Source: Alphaproteobacteria bacterium (GTDB lineage Bacteria > Pseudomonadota > Alphaproteobacteria > Rhizobiales > Devosiaceae). Taken from it: a stretch of 8,135 bases of DNA. The stretch's first letter is position 1; each line of letters starts with the position of its first letter. Where the stretch lies: assembly GCA_013152625.1 (NCBI GenBank), contig JAADFY010000032.1:1-8135 (forward strand), in the 5' to 3' direction. Shown here in pieces: positions 1-6,266 of the stretch. A program made the position numbers and the translations under genes. The notes beneath the pieces were generated by a model. The model saw only the letters and a program-made list of their open reading frames with translations. It had not been told where the DNA came from and did not search any database.

Positions 1-215
1 GAATTGAATGCGATGCGTCCGGCTCAGAAAGAAATACAGACCTCACACCAACAACTATCAGAGGCTGCAATATCGTGTCCGGCGGCGTAGTTTGACAAAC
101 GAGTGCATCAAGACATTCAAGTTTTTCGACTATTCCCCAAATTTCGAGATTCCCTTGCACGCAGTGTTCGAAACAGTGGAATTGGTGGCGTGATGCAAGA
201 CAAAAATGCCTGCTG
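1..215. other. Non-coding upstream region, probable regulatory DNA
   Basis: No convincing gene is visible on either strand. The stretch is visibly richer in A and T than the rest of the window and holds only short open frames. The longest, 8-193 on the plus strand, would give a strongly basic 61-residue peptide with no recognisable motif and only seven bases of upstream sequence visible. On the minus strand every ATG is quickly followed by a stop. The position, ahead of a run of plus-strand genes, suggests a leader and promoter region, and a perfect palindrome lies at 90-100. I do not see a convincing -35/-10 pair: a TTGACA lies at 92-97 but nothing close to TATAAT follows at the right distance. 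Confidence 0.55.
90..100. promoter_or_regulatory. Perfect 5-1-5 palindrome, candidate operator
   Basis: The bases GTTTGACAAAC form a perfect inverted repeat, GTTTG and CAAAC around a single A. It contains TTGACA, so a repressor bound here could cover a -35 element. It sits about 115 bases before the first plausible start codon and upstream of the operon that includes the dihydropyrimidinase. The half-site TTTGAC is also part of what I recall as the RutR (pyrimidine-utilisation TetR regulator) box, but the full RutR palindrome with its wider centre is absent. That link is therefore weak. A palindrome this short can occur by chance. Confidence 0.3.
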
Positions 216-455
216 ATGGATTTCTGGCTGCCCCTGATCGCCCCGCCGCTGGTCATGATGATCCTGGCCTCATGGGTAACGGCGGCCTTGCTCATTGACG
301 GCATGGCCGACGATATGTTCTGGGGCGAGGGGTTCTGGCTGAAAAGATGGATTTTGCTGGCCCGCAAACACCCCATGCTCAAATGGCTCAATCTGATTGG
401 CTTTACCGGGCTGGCGGGCGTGGGATTGGGTTACGCATGGCTGGCAATTTCTTGA
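216..455 (+). CDS. Small two-helix inner-membrane protein, function unknown
   Basis: This 79-residue protein has two clear hydrophobic segments, at about residues 5-27 and 57-77. They are separated by a polar, tryptophan-rich loop with an acidic part (DGMADD, residues 28-33) and a basic part (LKRW, LLARKH, about residues 42-51). It carries no cleavable signal and no recognisable domain. The ATG at 216 is the only ordinary start in the frame after the stop at 93-95, but no good Shine-Dalgarno sequence precedes it, so the start or even the gene is less certain than its neighbours. The composition is that of a real membrane protein rather than a shadow frame. It lies 53 bases before the next small gene and may be the first gene of the hydA transcript. 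I do not recognise the family. Confidence 0.6.
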   Translation: MDFWLPLIAPPLVMMILASWVTAALLIDGMADDMFWGEGFWLKRWILLARKHPMLKWLNLIGFTGLAGVGLGYAWLAIS

Positions 456-508
456 CCGGCCGCGATACCCGTGATGTGCTGGAGAATTCACCGCAGAGAG
501 ACCAACAG

Positions 509-811
509 ATGACCTCAAGCGCCATAAACAGAGTTGTCCGGACCGCCGCCGTTACATTTTTTGTTCTGACCCTTGGCCAATCGGCTTCGGCGCAGCGCTA
601 TTGCGCCCGTCCCCATTTACCGGACATACCATCCGGCTATTCCGCCAACGCCTCGCAAATGGACCGGGCCAAAGACGAAATAGAAGATTATGTGCGCGAT
701 ATGCGCGACTATTTGTGGTGCATCGACGACGAACGCCGCGAAGTGGAGCGCGAACTGGACGGGGTCCGGGACGAATGGCGGTCGGCGGTTCAGGATTTCA
801 ATAGTCAGTAG
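509..811 (+). CDS. Small secreted two-cysteine helical protein, function unknown
   Basis: The ATG at 509 gives a 100-residue protein with a textbook Sec signal peptide. The n-region carries two arginines, a hydrophobic core follows at about residues 12-23, and a probable cleavage site lies after residue 28 (SASA, then QRYC). The open frame extends back to 347, but only the 509 start puts the signal at the N-terminus; a purine-rich GAGAG lies eight bases before it. The mature part has exactly two cysteines, C32 and C71. These flank a proline-rich stretch (RPHLPDIPSG, 34-43) and the start of a highly charged helix at about 48-98 that could form a coiled coil. A C-P-x-IP-G-x-A ... YLxC pattern recurs, from memory, in small periplasmic proteins of alphaproteobacteria, but I know no function for it. 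The stop codon overlaps the ribosome binding site of hydA, so the two genes are probably co-transcribed. Confidence 0.75.
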   Translation: MTSSAINRVVRTAAVTFFVLTLGQSASAQRYCARPHLPDIPSGYSANASQMDRAKDEIEDYVRDMRDYLWCIDDERREVERELDGVRDEWRSAVQDFNSQ

Positions 812-814
812 GGG
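810..814 (+). promoter_or_regulatory. Ribosome binding site of hydA
   Basis: AGGGG at 810-814 ends eight bases before the hydA ATG at 823 and overlaps the last two bases of the preceding gene's TAG stop (809-811). This fixes the hydA start and suggests translational coupling with the small secreted protein. Confidence 0.7.
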
Positions 815-822
815 CAAAAAGC

Positions 823-2277
823 ATGAGCAGCAAAATCATCAAGAACGGCACCATCGTCACCGCCGACCGCACCTATAGGGGCGATGTCAAAATCGAAGTC
901 GGCATCATCACTGAAATTGGCGAAAACCTGAGTGGCGGCGACATTATCGACGCCACCGGCTGCTATGTCATGCCCGGCGGCATCGACCCCCACACCCATC
1001 TCGAAATGCCGTTCATGGGCACCTATTCCTCCGATGATTTTGAAAGCGGCACCCGCGCCGCCCTGTCTGGCGGCACCACCATGGTCGTCGATTTCGCCCT
1101 GCCCAACCCGCAACAGTCCCTCATTGAAGCTCTTTCCATGTGGGACAATAAATCCACCCGCGCCAACTGCGATTATTCGTTCCACATGGCCATCACCTGG
1201 TGGGGCGAGCAGGTGTTTGATGAAATGGAGGAGATCACAAAGCGCGGCATCAACACCTTCAAGCATTTCATGGCCTACAAAGGCGCGCTGATGGTCGATG
1301 ACGACGAGATGTATTCCTCGTTCCAGCGTTGCGCCGCCCTTGGCGCCCTGCCGCTGGTTCATGCCGAAAACGGCGATGTGGTCGCCCAACTACAGGCCAA
1401 ATTGCTGGCCGAAGGCAACAACGGTCCCGAGGCCCACGCCTTTTCCCGCCCCCCAGAAGTCGAGGGCGAGGCCACCAACCGCGCCATCATGATCGCCGAT
1501 ATGGCCGGGGTGCCGGTCTATATCGTCCACACCTCTTCCGAGCAGGCCCATGAGGCCATCCGCCGGGCCCGCCAGAACGGCATTCGCGCCTATGGCGAAC
1601 CTCTAATTCAGCATCTCACCCTTGATGACAGCGAATACGCCAACGCGGATTGGGACCACGCCGCCCGCCGGGTCATGTCGCCGCCGTTCCGCAATAAAAA
1701 GCATCAGGATTCCCTGTGGGCCGGTTTGCAGGCCGGCTCGTTGCAGGTGGTGGCCACGGACCATTGCGCCTTTACCACCGAACAAAAACGCTCCGGGATT
1801 GGCGATTTTACCAAAATTCCCAACGGCACCGGCGGTCTTGAAGACCGCATGCCCATGCTGTGGACCCATGGCGTGGCCACCGGCCGGCTGACCATGAACG
1901 AATTTGTTGCCGTTACCTCCACCAATATCGCCAAAATTCTCAATTGCTACCCCAAGAAGGGCGCCATTCTGGTGGGCGCCGACGCCGATATTGTCGTCTG
2001 GGACCCGACACGCGAAAAAACCATTACCGCCAGCGCCCAGCAATCGGCCATTGATTACAATGTGTTCGAGGGCAAACACGTCAAAGGTTTGCCGCGGTTT
2101 ACCCTCACCCGTGGCGAGGTGGCCATTGAGGAAGGCACCGTTAAAACCCGCGAAGGCCACGGCGAATTTGTTGCCCGTGAGCCGTTTCAGGCCGTCAACA
2201 AGGCCCTTTCCGAGTGGAAGCAGGTGACGGCCCCCAGAAAAGTGGTGCGCACCGGCATTCCGCAAAGCGGGGTTTAA
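823..2277 (+). CDS. hydA: Dihydropyrimidinase (D-hydantoinase family)
   Basis: This cytoplasmic amidohydrolase opens 5,6-dihydrouracil or dihydrothymine to the N-carbamoyl-beta-amino acid, the second step of reductive pyrimidine breakdown; family members also open 5-substituted hydantoins. All the metal ligands of the binuclear zinc centre are visible: H57 and H59 in DPHTHLE, the lysine to be carboxylated K153 in MAYKGALM, H180 in LVHAENGD, H236 in VHTSS and D313 in ATDHCAFT. The substrate-contact motifs MSPPFR (285-290) and NGTGGLEDR (334-342) are also present. The length, 484 residues, is full for the family, with the small beta-sandwich formed by both ends around the TIM barrel. The sequence is close to what I remember of Agrobacterium HydA. 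The start at 823 has a good ribosome binding site. The gene is followed with only three bases between by an ABC transporter, which points to catabolism of an imported ring compound. Whether the natural substrate is a dihydropyrimidine or a hydantoin cannot be settled from sequence. Confidence 0.95.
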   Translation: MSSKIIKNGTIVTADRTYRGDVKIEVGIITEIGENLSGGDIIDATGCYVMPGGIDPHTHLEMPFMGTYSSDDFESGTRAALSGGTTMVVDFALPNPQQSLIEALSMWDNKSTRANCDYSFHMAITWWGEQVFDEMEEITKRGINTFKHFMAYKGALMVDDDEMYSSFQRCAALGALPLVHAENGDVVAQLQAKLLAEGNNGPEAHAFSRPPEVEGEATNRAIMIADMAGVPVYIVHTSSEQAHEAIRRARQNGIRAYGEPLIQHLTLDDSEYANADWDHAARRVMSPPFRNKKHQDSLWAGLQAGSLQVVATDHCAFTTEQKRSGIGDFTKIPNGTGGLEDRMPMLWTHGVATGRLTMNEFVAVTSTNIAKILNCYPKKGAILVGADADIVVWDPTREKTITASAQQSAIDYNVFEGKHVKGLPRFTLTRGEVAIEEGTVKTREGHGEFVAREPFQAVNKALSEWKQVTAPRKVVRTGIPQSGV

Positions 2278-2280
2278 GGG

Positions 2281-3078
2281 GTGGCGCAAACGGACAATTC
2301 CCAAGTGGTTATTTCCGCCAAAAATCTCGGCCTGACCTTTCAGACCGGTGATGGCACCGTCGAGGCGCTAAAAGACGTAAATCTGGAAATTAAAGCCGGC
2401 GAGTTCGTCTCATTCATTGGCCCGTCCGGGTGCGGCAAGACTACCTTTTTGCGTGTTATCGCCGATCTCGAACAACCCACCGCCGGCACCATAACCGTTG
2501 ATGGCAAAACCCCCGCCGAGGCGCGCAAAGCCCGCGCCTATGGCTATGTGTTTCAGTCCCCGGCCCTGTTTCCATGGCGAACGGTGGAAAAAAACGTTGC
2601 CCTGCCCCTCGAAATCGTCGGCATGGATCGCAGGCAAGCCGCCGCCCACATCGCCCGCACCCTCGAATTGGTCGAACTGGGCGGCTTTGAGAAAAAATAC
2701 CCCTGGCAATTGTCCGGGGGCATGCAGCAGCGCGTGTCCATCGCCCGGGCGCTCGCCTTTGATGCCAACCTGTTGCTCATGGACGAACCCTTTGGTGCGT
2801 TGGATGAGATTGTCCGCGACCGGCTCAACGAGCAGCTTTCCGCCCTTTGGCAGCGCACGGCAATGACCATCGCCTTTGTCACCCACTCGATCCCCGAGGC
2901 GGTTTACCTGTCCACAAAAATTGTTGTCATGTCCCCCCGGCCCGGCCGGGTCATCGACATCATCGATAGCCCGCTACCAAAGGAGCGTCCCCTGGATATC
3001 CGCGAAAGCGCGGAGTTTCTCGCCCTTGCCCACCGGGTGCGCGAAGGCCTGCGCGCCGGCCATTCGGAGGACAGTTGA
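2281..3078 (+). CDS. ABC transporter ATP-binding protein, NitT/TauT type
   Basis: This is the ATPase that drives the importer encoded by the next three genes, acting on the cytoplasmic face of the inner membrane. Its 265 residues contain all motifs in order: Walker A GPSGCGKTT (47-55), Q-loop Q92, signature LSGGMQQ (144-150), Walker B LLLMDEP (164-170), D-loop ALD (173-175) and H-loop H202 in THSIPEA. The ALFPWRTV stretch after the Q-loop and the SPRPGRV turn (218-224) are typical of the nitrate/taurine/riboflavin-precursor transporter group. The start is a GTG at 2281, in the same frame as hydA and separated from its TAA stop by a single GGG codon. The nearest Shine-Dalgarno-like run is GCGGGG at 2267-2272, so translation is probably coupled to hydA. 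A later in-frame GTG at 2305 is an alternative with no better site. The substrate is inferred from context to be a pyrimidine-like compound. Confidence 0.93.
   Translation: MAQTDNSQVVISAKNLGLTFQTGDGTVEALKDVNLEIKAGEFVSFIGPSGCGKTTFLRVIADLEQPTAGTITVDGKTPAEARKARAYGYVFQSPALFPWRTVEKNVALPLEIVGMDRRQAAAHIARTLELVELGGFEKKYPWQLSGGMQQRVSIARALAFDANLLLMDEPFGALDEIVRDRLNEQLSALWQRTAMTIAFVTHSIPEAVYLSTKIVVMSPRPGRVIDIIDSPLPKERPLDIRESAEFLALAHRVREGLRAGHSEDS
3066..3070 (+). promoter_or_regulatory. Ribosome binding site that decides the first permease start
   Basis: GGAGG at 3066-3070 lies inside the end of the ATPase gene. It is four bases before a TTG at 3075 and thirteen bases before an ATG at 3084, in the same frame. 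Neither spacing is ideal. The TTG shares the bases TTGA with the ATPase stop, the same geometry as the ATGA overlap at the next junction, so TTG is slightly favoured. Confidence 0.6.
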
Positions 3079-3965
3079 GCACCATGTTTCAACGCATGAT
3101 GTCCGGAACGCTCGGCCCGGTACTGGTGGTGGTCACCGCCCTGATGGTGATCTGGTACGGGTTTGCCGTTTTTCTCAACACCCCGTGGCAGAACGACAAA
3201 AACACCCGGGCCGAAGTGGTCATGGCGCCGATGGAATTTGTCGGCGCGACCCTTTCGCAAAAAAGGCCGCTGTTGCCCGGCCCCCACCAGATCGCCGCCG
3301 AACTGTTCAAAACCACCGTTCAAACCCCGCCAACCTCGAAAAAAAGCCTGATATTTCATGGCTGGATTACGTTGTCCTCCACCGTACTCGGCTTTGCGTT
3401 TGGCACATTGCTGGGCATAGTTCTCGCCGTGGCCATTGTTCACAATCAGACCTCCAACCGCTCATTGATGCCCTGGATCATTGCCAGCCAGACCGTGCCG
3501 ATCATTGCCATTGCACCCATGGTCATTGTCGTTTTGAACGCGGTGGGCATATCGGGAATTGTGCCCAAGGCCCTCATATCCACATATCTCAGTTTTTTTC
3601 CCATTGTCGTTGGCATGGTCAAGGGATTGCGCGCCCCCGAGGCTATCCAGCTTGATCTTGTGCACACCTATTCCGCCTCCCCCTGGCAGACGTTCTGGAA
3701 ACTGCGCTGGCCCATGGCCATGCCCTATCTGTTCACTTCCATGAAGGTGGGCATTGCCGCCGCGCTGGTGGGGGCGGTTGTGGCTGAACTGCCCACCGGC
3801 AGCGCTGGCGGGTACGGGGCAAGGCTGCTGGCTGGCTCCTATTATGGCCAGACCATTCAGATCTGGTCCGCCCTGATTGCCGCCGCCACCCTTGCCGCCC
3901 TGCTGGTGCTCGCCGTTGGTTTAACCGAGCGCCTGGTCAATGCCTCTATGGGCGCCCGGCCATGA
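3075..3965 (+). CDS. ABC transporter permease, first of two (BPD_transp_1 family)
   Basis: This inner-membrane subunit forms half of the importer channel. From the TTG at 3075 it has 296 residues; the ATG at 3084 would remove only three. Hydrophobic segments lie at about 12-34, 92-118, 130-155, 163-182, 222-240 and 262-282, giving the usual five to six transmembrane helices with the first near the N-terminus. The cytoplasmic loop that docks on the ATPase is at about 195-226. It keeps the LRWPMAMP ending but has YSAS where the usual EAA motif has LGAS. The region between the first and second helices (about 35-91) is longer than in small SsuC-like permeases and includes the PGPHQIAAELF segment common to this group. 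The gene overlaps both neighbours by four bases (TTGA and ATGA), so the ATPase and both permeases are probably made in linked amounts. Confidence 0.9.
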   Translation: MSTMFQRMMSGTLGPVLVVVTALMVIWYGFAVFLNTPWQNDKNTRAEVVMAPMEFVGATLSQKRPLLPGPHQIAAELFKTTVQTPPTSKKSLIFHGWITLSSTVLGFAFGTLLGIVLAVAIVHNQTSNRSLMPWIIASQTVPIIAIAPMVIVVLNAVGISGIVPKALISTYLSFFPIVVGMVKGLRAPEAIQLDLVHTYSASPWQTFWKLRWPMAMPYLFTSMKVGIAAALVGAVVAELPTGSAGGYGARLLAGSYYGQTIQIWSALIAAATLAALLVLAVGLTERLVNASMGARP

Positions 3966-5125
3966 GCGCTCAATCACCATCGGCCCGTAACGAGACCAGC
4001 CAGTCTGAAACCCGCTGGCCCCGTCAGCCGTTTACCCCGCTGCAACTGGCCATTGGCCTGGCGGTTGCACTTTTTTCCCTCGGCACCCTGGCCGCCGGAC
4101 TAACGGTCGGCACCCCGAATTATCCCATTGCCCTGTTCGGCGCCCTGGCCCTGGCCACCGTAGCCCGTTTCTGGTGGCCGGTTTCCTTTTGGCTGGATTT
4201 TGCTTTGTTTTTATATGGCACGGGCATCCTGTTTTCGGCTCTGGGCGCGGGAGGTGAGATCGGCAGTTCCTTCTGGCTGGCTCTGGCCACCCTGTGGCTT
4301 CTGGCCTGGTTGTTCGCCGAGCGATTGTCCCAGGCCATTGCCGGTGGTTCGGCCAGCGCCCGCTTTGGGTTTATCGTGCCAACGCTGTTTGGCATTTCCA
4401 TTTTGCTGGTCTGGGAACTGATAACAAGGGGCGCCGGCATTCCGACAATTTTGCTGCCGCCGCCTTCGATGATTTTTGACCGGATCATGAATTCGTGGCC
4501 CATCCTGCTCGCCGATTTCCGCCAGACCATCCTTAAGGCGGTGCTGGTGGGTTACGTGCTGGGTTCGGGGGCCGGGTTTCTTGTCGCCATCGCCATTGAC
4601 CGGTCGCCATTCCTTAAACGCGGCCTGTTGCCCCTGGGCAATTTTGTCGCCGCCCTGCCCATCATCGGCATTGCCCCGATTATGGTCATGTGGTTCGGTT
4701 TTGACTGGCAGTCCAAAGCCGCGGTGGTTATCGTCATGACCTTTTTCCCCATGCTGGTCAGCACCATTGCCGGCCTGAACGCGTCGGGACATATTGAACG
4801 CGATCTGATGCGCACCTATGCGGCGGGCTATTTTTCCACCCTGTTGCGTTTGCGCCTGCCGGCGGCGGCGCCGATGATTTTTAATGCGCTGAAAATCAAC
4901 ACCACCCTTGCTCTGATTGGTGCCATTGTTGCAGAATTTTTCGGTACGCCGACTGTTGGTATGGGCTTTCGCATATCTACCGAGGTCGGGCGAATGAATG
5001 TGGATATGGTATGGGCCGAAATCGCCATGGCGGCGGTTGTCGGCTCCGCATTTTACGGTCTTGTTACCCTGATCGAACGGGCGGTGACATTCTGGCACCC
5101 CACCGTTCGCGACGGGCGGGCTTGA
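3962..5125 (+). CDS. ABC transporter permease, second of two, with N-terminal membrane extension
   Basis: This is the partner permease of the importer. At 387 residues it is about 90 longer than its partner. The canonical permease domain occupies about residues 135-375, with hydrophobic segments near 138-156, 187-211, 222-244, 250-270, 308-326 and 347-370, and the ATPase-docking loop at about 276-305 (TYAAGYFS then RLRLPAAAP). In front of it lie a polar start (1-20) and about four additional hydrophobic segments at roughly 27-48, 52-70, 76-96 and 102-119, which the partner lacks. The ATG shares ATGA with the previous stop and has no strong Shine-Dalgarno sequence, indicating translational coupling. 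Permeases of the pyrimidine/riboflavin-like group often come as such a long and short pair; the role of the extension is unknown to me. Confidence 0.9.
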   Translation: MSAQSPSARNETSQSETRWPRQPFTPLQLAIGLAVALFSLGTLAAGLTVGTPNYPIALFGALALATVARFWWPVSFWLDFALFLYGTGILFSALGAGGEIGSSFWLALATLWLLAWLFAERLSQAIAGGSASARFGFIVPTLFGISILLVWELITRGAGIPTILLPPPSMIFDRIMNSWPILLADFRQTILKAVLVGYVLGSGAGFLVAIAIDRSPFLKRGLLPLGNFVAALPIIGIAPIMVMWFGFDWQSKAAVVIVMTFFPMLVSTIAGLNASGHIERDLMRTYAAGYFSTLLRLRLPAAAPMIFNALKINTTLALIGAIVAEFFGTPTVGMGFRISTEVGRMNVDMVWAEIAMAAVVGSAFYGLVTLIERAVTFWHPTVRDGRA

Positions 5126-5138
5126 CAATTATGTCGCT

Positions 5139-5155
5139 CTGCCGGTTTTTGGCAG
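5139..5155 (+). promoter_or_regulatory. Small hairpin between permease and binding-protein genes
   Basis: CTGCC (5139-5143) and GGCAG (5151-5155) can pair around a seven-base loop, GGTTTTT. It lies in the only real gap of the operon, 14 bases after the permease stop and just ahead of the binding-protein ribosome site. It has no following T-run, so it is not a terminator. Hairpins in this position in other importers protect the downstream message and raise the amount of binding protein; that role here is an inference, and a five-pair stem is weak. Confidence 0.3.
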
Positions 5156-5165
5156 GCACAATATG

Positions 5166-5172
5166 GGAAGGA
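5166..5172 (+). promoter_or_regulatory. Ribosome binding site of the binding-protein gene
   Basis: GGAAGGA at 5166-5172 ends nine bases before the ATG at 5182. It selects this start over several upstream in-frame starts from 5011 that would put a non-coding-looking basic stretch in front of the signal peptide. Confidence 0.75.
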
Positions 5173-5181
5173 AACCAAAAC

Positions 5182-6192
5182 ATGATAAAACTCACCACCG
5201 TACTGATGGCTGGCGCCATAGCGCTGGCGGCGTCCCCGGCGCTGGCCCATGACCCGGCTGACGATACCGGCCTTGAAGACCTGACGCTTCAGCTTAAATG
5301 GGTCACCCAGGCCCAGTTCGCCGGCTACTACGTGGCAAAGGACATGGGCTTTTACGAAGATGAAGGCCTTAATATCACCATCAAATCGGGCGGCCCCGAT
5401 ATCGCCCCCGAACAGGTAATAGCGGGTGGCGGCGCCGATGTTATTGTTGCCTGGATGGGTGGCGCTTTGGCGGCCCGTGAAAAAGGTGTGCCCCTGGTCA
5501 ATATTGCCCAGCCGTTCAAATCTTCAGGCTTGCTGATGATTTGCCCGAAGGATGGACCGGTCCAGTCCGAAGCGGATTTTGCCGGCAACACCCTTGGGGT
5601 CTGGTTTTTCGGCAATGAATATCCCTTCTATGCCTGGATGAACAAGATCGGCGTTTCCACCGAGGGTGGCCCCGACGGCGTGACGGTTCTCAAACAGAGC
5701 TTTGACGTCCAGCCGCTGATCCAGAAGCAGGCAGACTGCATTTCGGTAATGACCTACAACGAGCTTGGTCAAGCGCTTGATGCAGGCTTTGCCCTCGATG
5801 ATCTTGTAATCTTCAACTATACCGACATGGGCAATGATCTGCTTGAAGATGGGCTCTATGTCATGGAAGACCGTCTGGCCGATGAAGATTTCGCGGACGA
5901 AATGGTGCGGTTTGTGCGCGCTTCCATGCAGGGTTGGAAATGGGCTGAGGAAAATCCCGATGCCGCCGCCCAGATTGTCCTCAACAATGACGAATCCGGT
6001 GCCCAGACCATCGAGCATCAGCGTCGCATGTTGGGCGAAATTAGCAAGCTGATCGACGCCGACAATCCGGCCCTCGATATCGCCGCATACGAGCGCACCG
6101 AAAAGGCGTTGCTGGATCAGTCGATCATTCAGACCAAGCCGGTCGGCGCATATACAACAGCGATCACCGACAGGGTACTTGGCGGTAACTAA
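5182..6192 (+). CDS. ABC transporter substrate-binding protein, THI5/NMT1-like
   Basis: This is the periplasmic receptor of the importer. From the ATG at 5182 it has 336 residues. A clear Sec signal peptide covers residues 1-22 (MIKLTT start, hydrophobic core, SPALA then HD). There is no lipobox cysteine, so the protein should be soluble. The mature N-terminus carries the hallmark of the family, LKWVTQAQFAGYYVAKDMGFY at about 38-58, followed by the first lobe motif GPDIAPEQVIAGGGADV (71-87). This resembles ThiY and RibY, which bind hydroxymethylpyrimidine-type and riboflavin-type rings. The many aromatic residues, such as WFFGNEYPFYAW (141-152), would suit stacking on a flat ring. Being encoded last, after dihydropyrimidinase and both permeases, it most likely binds a pyrimidine or reduced pyrimidine. 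A thiamine-precursor or hydantoin ligand cannot be excluded. Confidence 0.92.
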   Translation: MIKLTTVLMAGAIALAASPALAHDPADDTGLEDLTLQLKWVTQAQFAGYYVAKDMGFYEDEGLNITIKSGGPDIAPEQVIAGGGADVIVAWMGGALAAREKGVPLVNIAQPFKSSGLLMICPKDGPVQSEADFAGNTLGVWFFGNEYPFYAWMNKIGVSTEGGPDGVTVLKQSFDVQPLIQKQADCISVMTYNELGQALDAGFALDDLVIFNYTDMGNDLLEDGLYVMEDRLADEDFADEMVRFVRASMQGWKWAEENPDAAAQIVLNNDESGAQTIEHQRRMLGEISKLIDADNPALDIAAYERTEKALLDQSIIQTKPVGAYTTAITDRVLGGN

Positions 6193-6220
6193 CGTCTGGC
6201 GGGCTTAAATTATTTGTTGC

Positions 6221-6246
6221 AAAAGGGGCGGGTGACCGCCCCTTTT
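6221..6246. terminator. Bidirectional rho-independent terminator
   Basis: GGGGCGG (6225-6231) and CCGCCCC (6236-6242) form a perfect seven-pair, all-GC stem. The loop is GTGA, in RNA a GUGA tetraloop of the very stable GNRA class. A T-run follows at 6243-6247 and an AAAA run precedes the stem at 6221-6224, so the reverse transcript also has a stem followed by four U. It lies 32 bases after the binding-protein stop and about 20 bases from the stop of the converging minus-strand gene, exactly where a shared terminator is expected. Confidence 0.92.
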
Positions 6247-6266
6247 TCTTGCCCGAAAACTGCCGA

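Noticed and set aside
8..193. Plus-strand open frame of 61 codons as a gene
   Set aside because: Very basic, no motif, no visible ribosome site, lower-GC composition unlike the real genes, and it ends in the leader of the next gene.
347..508. N-terminal extension of the small secreted protein back to 347
   Set aside because: It would overlap the membrane-protein gene and bury an obvious signal peptide inside the protein; the 509 start explains the sequence better.
805..1389. Long minus-strand open frame opposite hydA, and similar ones at 1603-2304, 2410-2886 and 4211-5128
   Set aside because: These are antisense shadows of strongly supported genes, with low-complexity Gly/His-rich translations and no domain features.
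823..2277. Allantoinase or dihydroorotase instead of dihydropyrimidinase
   Set aside because: Length, the MAYKGALM carboxylated-lysine motif, MSPPFR and NGTGGLEDR fit dihydropyrimidinase/hydantoinase; allantoinase and dihydroorotase have different sequences around these positions.
5122..5163. Promoter for the binding-protein gene using TTGACA at 5122-5127
   Set aside because: The hexamer overlaps the permease stop codon and no -10-like sequence lies 16-18 bases downstream; the nearest AT-rich hexamer is about 30 bases away.
5011..5181. Longer form of the binding protein starting at 5011
   Set aside because: It lies inside the permease gene, is not hydrophobic or conserved-looking, and would place the signal peptide internally; 5182 has a good ribosome site.
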